Below, one piece after another: positions 12,678 through 22,241 of a stretch of 64,000 nucleotides of DNA. Numbering within the stretch: the stretch's first letter is position 1; every line of letters begins with the position of its first letter. The notes beneath the pieces are model-generated. The model was not told the DNA's origin. It was given only the letters and a program-made list of their open reading frames with translations, and ran no database searches. The DNA is from Penicillium oxalicum. Its lineage: Eukaryota > Ascomycota > Eurotiomycetes > Eurotiales > Aspergillaceae. A program made the translations under genes and the position numbers. Location of the stretch: positions 1,302,001 to 1,366,000 of the forward strand of contig NC_064653.1 of NCBI RefSeq assembly GCF_001723175.1, given 5' to 3'.

Positions 12678-13795
12678 ATGCCTGGTTTGCCAAGTAAGTG
12701 TGCCGTGGAGTAAATAGAACGCGAAGGAGGCCTATTCGCAGCGATGACGTGCTGACTGTACAATTCAGCTAGTATCGACCTGGACGAGTGCATCTCACGG
12801 TTGTATCGAAAGGAGTTACTTGCCGAGTCCGTGATCGAGGCTATCTGCGCCAAGACGAAAGAGCTTTTGATGAAAGAGAGCAATGTTGTCCACATCAAAG
12901 CTCCGGTGACCGTGGTGGGAGACATTCATGGTCAATTTTTCGATTTACTGGAGATTTTTCGGATTGGAGGGTTTTGGCCGGATACAAACTATCTTTTTCT
13001 AGGTATGTTCCTTGCTCGGTCACTGGCGGGGAGGGGAAAATAACTTCGAATCCAAGCATGCTCATGCTGATTGTCACATGAACAGGTGATTATGTCGACC
13101 GGGGTCTTTTCAGCGTTGAGACCATTTCCCTTCTCGTTTGCCTTAAACTTCGCTATCCGGACCGAGTTCACCTAATCCGGGGGAATCATGAATCACGCGG
13201 CGTCACACAATCCTACGGGTTTTATACGGAATGTGCTCGCAAATACGGAAATGCCAATGTGTGGCATTACTTCACAGACATGTTTGATTACCTCACGTTG
13301 AGCGTGGTCATCAACGATGAGATCTTCTGTGTACATGGTGGACTCTCCCCATCGATCCACTCTATCGATCAGATCAAGATCATCGATCGTTTCCGTGAAA
13401 TCCCACACGAAGGGCCCATGGCCGACCTTGTCTGGTCTGATCCAGATCCGGAACGTGATGAATTTTCACTATCACCACGTGGTGCCGGGTATACATTCGG
13501 TGCGCAGGTTGTGCGCAAGTTCTTGGAGGTCAACAATATGTCGCACATCTTACGGGCCCATCAGCTCTGCAATGAGGGGTATCAAGTTCTGTTTGATGAT
13601 CGCCTCAGTACAGTGTGGAGCGCGCCGAATTACTGCTACCGCTGCGGAAACCTAGCCAGTGTGCTTGAAGTTGGCGATAATATGGAGCGGTTCTTCAATA
13701 CCTTTGATGCGGCCCCTGAGAACGACGTCCATCGCAGTGAGCAGCAGGCACAGCAGAGCAGGGATTCCCAGCCAGTGATTGACTATTTCTTGTGA
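12678..13795 (+). CDS. PPG1: PP2A-like Ser/Thr phosphatase PPG1
   Basis: Catalytic subunit of a type 2A-related phosphatase. Yeast Ppg1 acts in glycogen accumulation and, with Far proteins, in mitophagy control. Exons 12678-12693, 12769-13002 and 13086-13795 give 319 residues. The first coding exon is only 16 nt (MPGLP plus one base). Metal-binding motifs are intact: GDIHGQ (residues 56-61), GDYVDRG (84-90) and RGNHES (115-120). The C-terminus DYFL matches the carboxymethylated tail of PP2A-type enzymes. It resembles Ppg1 more than Sit4 or Pph21 because of [31 protein letters not shown] and the YCYRCGN segment near the end. It lacks the long insertion of the yeast protein. It converges on the Rho-GDI gene. 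Confidence 0.92.
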
Positions 13796-14349
13796 TACCC
13801 CGGTGGATTTTTGATATGAATTCTTGCGCTTTTTCTTCTTGAAACTGTCCCCTTTGATTTGAATTACCTGTAAGCTGCTTGCACTGCGTCGGAGTCAGGG
13901 GGGCTAGAAATAGAACATTTGATTGCCTGATGGGCTGCCATCTACGTTACCGCGGTTTCGTTACGCTCTTGCATTTTTGTTTTCTTTTCCTTGTATTTGA
14001 ATTGTCGAGTTTAGGGTTTGTGGGGGATAATAGATACCACACAAGGTTGTCATGAAATTTTCATGTGTTGACTATACATCGTGATGCTCGGACTCAATAG
14101 CGTACGTATGCAATACAGAGTGCTTCTGCTGAAAAAAAAAAGGGGGGGGGGGGGGGGGATCGAGACCGGAAGAACAATGAGTATTCTCTGACTCTGATAC
14201 AACATGAACTGCCTGGCTTGTGGCATTAGGCCATGTGTATGAGGATTTGGGAGACTAAGGAAATTCGTCACGCTTGGAAATAGAAAACAACAATAGGCCG
14301 CTCAATGACTCAACATGAGTTGACGTTCTAAGAGATGGAGTACCTGCAA
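13796..14349. other. Convergent 3' spacer, PPG1 / Rho-GDI
   Basis: About 550 bp between two stop codons facing each other. It must hold both 3' untranslated regions. It contains a long A-then-G homopolymer junction listed separately and one TTAGGG at about 14011. No gene is seen. Confidence 0.6.
14132..14158. repeat. Homopolymer junction A10 then G17
   Basis: Ten A residues are followed directly by seventeen G residues on the plus strand. Such runs are unstable in replication and sequencing, so the exact length is doubtful. It lies in the shared 3' spacer of two convergent genes, outside any coding region. Confidence 0.9.
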
Positions 14350-15213
14350 TTACCAGTCCTTGGCGATGTCAAAGGACCATTCAAACAGCAGGTGGGTGGT
14401 ATCGTCGTCATCGACAAACGTGGAGACCGCATTGTAGTGACCGCGGGCAAGCATGCCGGAGGGGGCTTCTTCCTCGTTGACTAAAAGAGAGAGAGAGAGG
14501 GAATTAGTCACGTTCGAATTGCAGTCAAGCTCTGACCGGACGACCATCGCACAGCAGGAGCAAAGAGAAGAACACAATACATACACTCCTTGGTATAAGA
14601 GGGCTTGTGAGTGGTGTTGGGGGCATAGCTGCCAAGCATCTCCTGATCCTTGCTCACACGAATACCCTTGCGCTTGACCACCTGGATATACTTGAGGCCA
14701 CTAAGGACCTCGTGATTGACTTGAAAGACAACCTTGATGTGGAACTTGGCTCCTTCCTTGATGGTGAATGGCTTGTTCTTCAGACTGTTCACAGCGCCGG
14801 GAGAAGATAGGTCGACGACGACATCCTCGCGTCCGGCAGTAACCAGGGCGAGCGACTTGATCACGCACTTGGGATCATTGGGCTGGCCGATGGGCTCGCC
14901 AGAGTTCAGACCCAGGGAGGCCTTCCAGCGGTTCATCGCTTCATCTTCTTTGTCTAGATTGGAAAGCGGAAGAGTTCAGCGGGTCAGTCCAAGGAGGGGT
15001 GAACCTCAATGAAGGAGGGGGAAAGAATTCCGAGGATGTCAACAATCTCGACATTCGTAGCGATCAATGGGTGTATGGATCAATTTGATTGAACCACAAA
15101 AGAATATTCACACACTCACCAAGCTCCTGGTACTCCTGCAACGTCTTCTTCTCGCCAACCTTGAAGCCCTCGGTCTTCTGGGCGGCGAGATCATCATCGT
15201 GGTGGTCGGCCAT
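14350..15213 (-). CDS. RDI1: Rho GDP-dissociation inhibitor
   Basis: Cytosolic chaperone that extracts prenylated Rho GTPases (Cdc42, Rho1, Rac) from membranes and keeps them GDP-bound, controlling polarity. Exons 15213-15120, 14953-14585 and 14480-14350 give 197 residues, the usual size. The N-terminal arm reads MADHHDDDLAAQ and is followed by KTLQEYQELDKEDEAMNRWK, the family's GTPase-contacting region. The immunoglobulin-like C-terminal domain shows FTIKEGAKFHIKVVFQVNHEV, GLKYIQVVKRKGIRV, LGSYAPN and ends APSGMLARGHY...FEWSFDIAKDW. Introns are 166 and 104 bp; the second has a CT-repeat tract before TTTTAG. I used the GTATGT donor, which gives YTKEFNEEEAPSG. Assignment is secure. Confidence 0.95.
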
Positions 15214-17220
15214 TTTCTATAGTCGATGGAGGGGGCGGGGGTGGATGGGACCCAAACAATGGATGCGGAGACGGTTGAGTGAAGGGGGGTGGATGACTTT
15301 CTGCAGACCACAATTGTACAAATTGGACTGCAAAGGAGAGGGAGGCCTCGGACAGGATGGGAGAGAAAAAGAGATAATAGAATGGGGAGAATGAAAACAA
15401 AATAGGGGAGTCTTTCTCAGACAAGAGACATTGACTCCTGACTGTGCTTGGTGGGGTCGACGGAAAGGCGGTGGAGGTGATGTACAGGAAGCTGTCACGT
15501 ATGAGAGTCATTTTGTACCACGACCCCAACACGGCCATCTAGGATCACTGAAATCCCAAAAAGGAAAGAGGGGCGAGACTACAGAGATGATCGATCTTTG
15601 CATGTTTTTGATCCGTTCCTGGCTTTTTGAACAAGACAATTCCCGAGGGGCCTTAAGCACACCCGAAGCTAGCTAGCGCTGCCCCTGATGATGCGTAGAG
15701 CCACTGTATGTATGAGCCGAAATGCAAGGCACTGCGAGCTTATTCCTACATTGTCGCACAGCAGTAGAAGATTTTCCGTGGAGAGGTTTGTCTGGATTGT
15801 CCGCTCAATATTCAAAAGGATCTCTGTCGCACAGCAGCAGCAGGTCTATCTTGGAACACACGCGCACCAGTGGAGGTGTAGTGGATGTAGTACTTGCGCC
15901 TTATACAGATCAGTACTATCAGCGTCACTGAGACTTTCTCAAGGTAACCTAAATTTCGTGGTAGAGTACTATTCAAGTGTTTAGCGACCTATAACCATCA
16001 CCGGCGATAATACATAGCAATTGAAGACCGGCACCTAGGGCTTCAAAATGTTTCCCATCCCCGTCTTAGGTACCTACTTCTACTAAGAGACCCGGTCCTC
16101 GATTGAACCTTATGCCGACCAGATTCTGGCCCAAAAAAACCAAGACATTCTGGCCGTCGTAGATCAATAGAGAATCAATGATTGGGCTCAAGAGTTTTCA
16201 AGGTCAGAATTGGGCCACGCGTCCCCACAAGCGTGCAGAAGAGGGGCGACGGACGGCTGGTGCACGAGTGTGTACCCAAGGAGAATGACCATCTCAGGAT
16301 TTCGAGGAGAGGTGGACGCGAAATTTGAACATTCCGATGCCAGAGAAGAAGGAACATTATTGTGTGAGGAAAGCGTTCCGTCAACCAGTGGTCAGTCCAC
16401 GCCTAGATCTCGTTCTGCAGTAAAACCCATCGCCTCCTTTGCGCAGATGGGAAGAGGTTCAAGATACCACGTGGAAGACTAAGATGCGCGCACAGGTAGA
16501 CTTGAGACACATATCTTCACGTTGTCGTGGAGGACTCGAGGAGGCTATCATGTGCACCTACAGCAAAAATCCTTCTACCGGCCATTGGTGTCCAAAGAAA
16601 AGCAAGTGAATCGAGGCCAAACTGGCAATCACAGATCGTCTGGACTCAGTCGAATCCAGTTGGTCCATACAGTATGGGTTGTTGGTGCCTGAGGCAACAA
16701 CTAGCCCTCGACCTCGAGGGCAGCAGGTCACGGGGCCAACGCCCGCCCAACAAGAGTGGAACGGGTGAATACATCAGAAGATGGAATTGGCCAATAGAGT
16801 CTTCTTAAAGTGACCACTTCATTTCAATACTGCTGGAATTACCATCTCCAAACCGACCCTTACCAGAAGCGGCCAAGATCAATACGACTCGAGAAGGGCC
16901 ACCCCATCATTGCCTTCCCTCCGTCGCGCCGTGCGCCTTTCTCCCCTGAGTTATTATCGTTCTTTCTCTTTATCTCGCTATCGCGATATTATATTTTACA
17001 CCCATCTATACTTCCTGCCACCAAGTCGGCTGCGGCGCACTACTTCGTCCTTTGCGCATTCACGTGGCTTTTCGGTGGACTGCTCTCCACCCCGGTTGAA
17101 GCCTTCTCTCGTGAGACGCGCTTGCTACGTGGCCGCCGCCGCGGGCGCATCGCCTAAGCTTTGTTCGCATCGAGTTCTCTCCCCGCTCTCAATCTGCGCA
17201 CGCTGTACACATCTTTCACC
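15214..17220. other. 2-kb intergenic region upstream of two divergent genes
   Basis: Promoters of Rho-GDI (-) and the BQT4-like gene (+) lie here. Open frames are short, lack ATG starts or overlap one another, so I support none. The last 350 bp before 17221 are pyrimidine-rich with repeated TCTCGC/TATCGC blocks, as in leaders of strongly expressed Eurotiales genes. Confidence 0.55.
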
Positions 17221-18882
17221 ATGTCGCGCCATTTGCCCAAGAAACACAATCCGCTCATTCTCCCGGATGCGGCACCGTCATGTAAGCTTGCTTGCAGCGC
17301 GCATGGTCGCGCGCTTGCGCATCCCCTCAAATCTTCCATTCCAGGATAGGCACCCGAGATACCAGGGCCTCCATCAACGGAGCGGTCGCTAATCGATTGC
17401 CTGTGTTGCGCTTCATGAACAGATGAGGACCTGCTCGCGCGCCGCCGTCTCGGTAAGACCAATCTTGCCGTCAAGGCCGCCCAGATTGGTACCTCCAATG
17501 CGACCAAGCCTGAAAATCTGGGGCTGTTCGAGTATGCCCATCTACGGGCACCTCTGCCCAGGGACTTGCAGGGCTCGGAGATCTTTCCTTCACACTCTCC
17601 CGCCCAGCACCCGGAGATCTACTTTTTGATGGTGAGTCCCGATGCATGTGCACCTGCAGGCCAGAATCTATGGCTGGCAATACTAATTCGTGGACTCGAT
17701 GACAGCGGAGGAGCAAGGATGGCTTCGTCAGTGCCACAGGAATGTTCAGAATTGCTTTCCCATGGGCCAAGGTCGAGGAGGAGAAGTCAGAGAGAGAATA
17801 TTTGAAGTCACGCGAGCACACCAGCCACGAAGAGGTCGCTGGTAATGTATGGATCAGCCCAGAGTTTGGTAGGTCCATTGATACGTCATCAGCCGTCACT
17901 CTCATCGCTCTCCGCCACTAACGATGTCTTTTCAGCTCTGGAGCTGTCTCGAGAGTACAAAATGTACGACTGGGTCCGTGCCCTGCTCGACCCTACCGAT
18001 ATACTTCAGAGCCCTTCGAGCGCGAAGAAGCAGATCACTCCCCCGCCCAGGTTCGACTTGCCCATGGATGAGCCGACTCTCACTCGCCGGAGCCGCCGGT
18101 CAGTCTCGCCCAGCAAGAAGCCTACTTCTCCGCGCAAGTCTCGAACGGCCCGCTCCGCCAAGGACGTTCTGAGCACTCCATCTACGGACGCTGCGAATAG
18201 CAGTCTGCAAGAGGCCCTGGAATTGACGGCCTCCATTGAGGCGGCTGCCAGCAGCAGTGTCCCTCCTGTGGTGCTGGAGGAGGTCGAGGTTACTGAGATT
18301 GCTGTGCAAGGCTCTCCGGAGAAGAAGAGGGGCCGCAAGCCCAAAAAGGTCTCATCAGAGGGTGGTGATCAAAAAGAGGAGGTCAAGACAAAGGAGCCCG
18401 AGGAGGAGGGCACAGTAGAGAAGGCTGAGAAGCCCAAGGCCGACAAGAAGGAGAAGAAGAAGGTGGAGAAGAAGAAGGACACCGCGGAAGAGCCTGTGAG
18501 CGACGCTATCGCTCCTGCTCCAGCTACCGATGATGCGCACACAAACACATTTACTCTGGACATGCCAATTTCTCTCCCGGAGGTGCCCTCAGCTGCTGAA
18601 ACGCAGGAAATGATTGCCAAGGCCAAAGAGATGGTCGAGGATGCCATTAAAAGCCAAGCAGGTGGCTCGGTCGAAGTGCCTCCGTCGGTGACCGTGACGA
18701 AGAAGCGCAAGACTGTCGAAGAAGATGAGGACGAGGAGACGGCAGCCGAGGCCTCACAGCGGGCGAAGAAAGCTAAGGTATTGGAGGAAAAACTGAAGCG
18801 CGAGCGTGTGCGCAACCGTGCTCTCTTTGGAGTTTCAGCAGCTTTTGCTCTTGCGTACGTGTTGGTCCCCATGGCTACGTAA
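17221..18882 (+). CDS. bqt4: BQT4-like inner nuclear membrane protein (APSES/KilA-N fold)
   Basis: Homologue of fission yeast Bqt4, which anchors telomeres and chromatin to the inner nuclear membrane. Exons 17221-17281, 17423-17631, 17706-17868 and 17936-18882 give 459 residues. The N-terminal half has an APSES/KilA-N-like domain (about residues 80-175), with IYFLMRRSKDGFVSATGMFRIAFP, EEVAGNVWISPEFALELSREY and WVRALLDP, matching the Bqt4 pattern. A Lys/Glu-rich disordered middle follows with basic, nuclear-signal-like blocks (KKRGRKPKKV, KKRKTVEED). A helix of EEKLKRERVRN leads into one C-terminal membrane span of about 20 residues (LFGVSAAFALAYVLVPM), as in a tail-anchored protein. In Eurotiales such proteins are often listed as APSES transcription factors, but the tail anchor argues for a membrane tether. 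Confidence 0.85.
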
Positions 18883-19850
18883 TCTCCAGAACTCGTGGAC
18901 TGACAAAGCTTCTAGCGCCTCCATTCCCTACTTCTTCTAGGGCGAGATGATCTATATAGCTTTGGCCCAGCCGAATTGAGAGGTCCGACCTTCTGTTTCT
19001 GATTATCCCCTTTCCCCTGGATTCCTGCGGAGTCTTTCCCCCCCCCCCCTTTTCTTTGCCCATTGTCTTATGATGAATTGTCGAGGGCCTCTCATTTCTG
19101 CGATGCGGACACCTTTCAGCTTGTTCCCATGGGTTTGTCTACTGCTTCTGCGCTTCTGCACGTCTTGCGTCTCACTACGCCTTTCCTCTCAGTCGGCTTT
19201 TGTTTGGACTGACTCTACCTTCCATTCCCCTTGTCGTTATGATAAATATATTTCTTCTAGTCAAGATCGTCCAGTCTATACGTGCCCAGAGCCTTGTTGA
19301 GTTCCATTCCTTGGATACATCCATTTTCTCGTCCTCTTTCTAGATTGCTGCCATTAAGAACAGCCCTAGCCGGTCATTTCTTGCCCCATGCGACGACCTA
19401 CATTCCATGAACATCAAGTGGCCACTTGCTTGATTGTCGAGTTCCATCCGTTCGATTTTCCCAGATCTGCTTTTCTTAAGCCTTCGGGGCTCCTGATAAA
19501 GGCGGTGGTAAAGAAACTTTCCACGGCTAAAATAGACTCGAATATTTCCCATAGAATCCTCACATATCTGGCCTGCTCATAAATTCAGGCATTGGAAGCC
19601 GACCCGCATCGGGCATCACAACCATTGAAGCATACACGAGTTGAGGTTCCAGTGAGCCACGGCGGTCTGAAGGCGGTGAACTGGCGCGGACGTCAAAACA
19701 CCGCGGAATCATGTGCTCAAGTAGCTCCATGACCTCCGCGCAGATCTCCGCAAGCTCGTCACGGAACCTATTGAGTGACTTGACTTGCCATTGATCTTGT
19801 TTCGCATTTTGATTTCACTTTTTCCCCACCAAACACATCTCTGTGAGAAG
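18883..19850. other. Intergenic, BQT4-like to CLP1
   Basis: About 970 bp holding the 3' end of the BQT4-like gene and the CLP1 promoter. A C12 homopolymer lies at 19038-19049 and several pyrimidine-rich runs follow. No open frame here has a credible start and family match. Confidence 0.55.
19038..19049. repeat. C12 homopolymer
   Basis: A run of twelve C on the plus strand, about 155 bp after the stop codon of the BQT4-like gene and probably within its 3' untranslated region. Length may vary or be misread. Confidence 0.85.
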
Positions 19851-21621
19851 ATGTCTCTCCCCGGCTTGGAGCTGACACAGCCCTCGGAGGAGAGGCACTT
19901 GGCTGCTGCCCCGCCGTCGCAGATCACCTTGAAGCCAGAGTCTGAGTGGCGCTTTGAAGTCGCATTTGGGCATATTATTAGGGTCAAGGTGAGTCTGGCT
20001 TCTGAGAGAATATAGTGGCTTGATTTGAGGCAAGAAAAAGGGCGTGAGATTCAGAGATTGCTAAATTACTGACTTTGGCGCAACGTTGTAGCTTCTCACC
20101 GGTACCGCTGAGCTTTTCGGCACGGAGCTTGCCGAATCCCAAACATACACATTTACTGGCACCAAAGCAGCGATATACACGTGGCATGGATGCAGTTTAG
20201 AAATAAGTGCAGTTGACACTGGAAGCAATGCCACCTCGGATGGAGTGAATGCAGTTGCTGGACTTGGCGCCGGGGGCTGCCAAAGCGAATACACAGCGGA
20301 AGAGACTCCCATGATGGAATATGCAAACCTTCACTTTGCCTTGGAAACAATGCGACAAGAGGCTCAAGGGTCAGGTAAAGATGGACCTCGCGTACTTCTG
20401 CTGGGACCAGAAGATGCGGGTAAGACCAGCCTTGCAAAAATTTTGACCGCCTACTCGACGAAAAGTGGTCGACAGCCTCTAGTTGTCAATCTGGACCCAA
20501 CCGAGGGGATGCTGAGCGTGCCTGGTACTCTGACTGCCACGGCTTTCCGAACAATGCTGGACATTGAGGATGGCTGGGGAAGCAGTCCAATGTCTGGGCC
20601 GAGTCCGGTCCCCGTCAAGCTCCCTCTGGTCTATTGTTACCCATCTGCAAACCCTCTCGATGCTGAAGGGTCGGTTTTCAAGCCAATTGTATCGCGTCTG
20701 GCATTGTCAGTCATGGGTCGCCTGGCTGAAGACGAAGAGGTGCGGGAGACGGGAATTATTGTTGACACGCCTGGCATTCTCTGCTCTGGCAAACCAGGCA
20801 GTCTCGAACTAATTAACCACATTGTGACCGAGTTCGCTATTACGACTATCGTGATCCTTGGCTCGGAGCGCTTGTACAGCACTATGGTCAAGCAATATGA
20901 CCAAAAGCCCAGCGCCAGCGCTTCGGCTACGATCTTCGACGAACGAATCTCCGTCTTGAAATTATCCAAATCAGGAGGCTGTGTGGACCGCGACGAGTTG
21001 TTTCGTAAAGCTACACGCGAATCTCAAATTCGATCATATTTCTTCGGTACCACAATTCCTTCGGCGGGCGCTACAGCCCTTTCCTTGTCGTCAATTTCGT
21101 CATCGGCCGTGACTCTCTCCCCACACGCGCAAGTCATGGACTTTGCCTCGTTGTCCCTCTTCAACTACACCATTGTCTCGAACGAGGACGACGACGAGGA
21201 TGAATATGATCCTTCTTCCTTCGGCATGGGTGGTTCCTTTTTACCAAGCGGTGCGGACGATTCCGCACCTCACAATTCCAACTCAGATCGTGCTGCACCA
21301 CTCCCAGGTGTCGTGGGATCATTCAACGATGGGCAGCGCTCATCTGGCTCCGAGACGGCGAGCAACGTCCCGCTCAAGAAGATCCTCCCCCCTGCTCCCT
21401 CCGCGCTAGCCAATACCTTGATTGCCATCACTCATGCCTCGACAACCTCCACACCTGCCCAGGTCCGCGATGCGAGCGTCATGGGCTTTCTCTACGTTGC
21501 TGACGTCGATGCAGACAAGGGCAAGATCAGGGTCCTTGCACCGGTCGGCGGGAGGCTTCCACCCCGGGCGATGATCTGGGCCCGACGCTGGCCTACAGAA
21601 GTTGTTGGCCTGGTTGGTTAA
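19851..21621 (+). CDS. CLP1: mRNA cleavage and polyadenylation factor CLP1
   Basis: Subunit of cleavage factor IA that bridges Pcf11 to the pre-mRNA 3'-end machinery. Exons 19851-19988 and 20092-21621 give 555 residues, somewhat longer than yeast Clp1 (about 445). The N-terminal beta domain reads LKPESEWRFEV...TGTAELFGTELAESQTYTF. The central P-loop is GPEDAGKT (residues 151-158), followed by PLVVNLDPTEGMLSVPGTLTA. The C-terminal domain ends VADVDADKGKIRVLAPVGGRLP. Extra length comes from a low-complexity acidic and Ser/Gly-rich insertion around residues 410-470 (EDDDEDEYDPSSFGMGGS) inside the C-terminal part. As in other fungal Clp1, ATP is probably bound structurally. The 103-bp intron follows GHIIRVK. 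It converges on the next gene. Confidence 0.93.
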
Positions 21622-22241
21622 TGCACGAGTTTTCTCTTTTTAATTTGTTTCACATGTTGGCTGTACATACGCCAACGAAGTTATTTACGACTGCATGACC
21701 AGACATACTCTGGACTCGGCGTTGATTGGAATCATCATATGTGCGATAGAACTTGATGCTCTGGTACTTGATCGGAATCAATCGCAATTTCTACCATAGA
21801 CATGGAGGTTTTCACGTATTCCTTTGGAAGTGGGACGGTATTTCGTACAAAAGAGACTCAGGTGGTTGATGTTCCGCGAGTCATTCCCTTATGTCGCTAG
21901 TATATGTACCTTGCTCCACACTTGAAGGGTGTCTATCTAACTCTGTGAGTGATTAAATCTTGAAGAACGCTGGCATTGCGCAAAACACCTAAATAACAAG
22001 AAAATGAAATTTATCAATGCTTGATAAACGCCGAGAAATGTAAAAATACTGAATAGAAGACTCCTGACGCTCCACCTGATGGCCGCCGTTGGTACATGAG
22101 ATATGGGGAATGCGACACAAACGAGATGGGAAAATATCCGCGCTTTGAACCTGACCAAAATTGACAACTTGAACCTCGAGAATCAAATAGAAAAACAAGC
22201 ACTCTCAACTTTTTTGTTTCGCTCGTCCCAGATTGAGCCAT
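21622..22241. other. Convergent 3' spacer after CLP1
   Basis: About 620 bp between the CLP1 stop and the stop of the minus-strand Cys-module gene. It is AT-richer than the flanking coding DNA. Short frames on the minus strand at 21937-22241 overlap each other and show no similarity I recognise. Confidence 0.55.

Noticed and set aside
16910..17392. 160-codon frame overlapping the start of the BQT4-like gene
   Set aside because: Starts with a non-ATG codon and runs across the first exon and intron of a well-supported gene in another frame.
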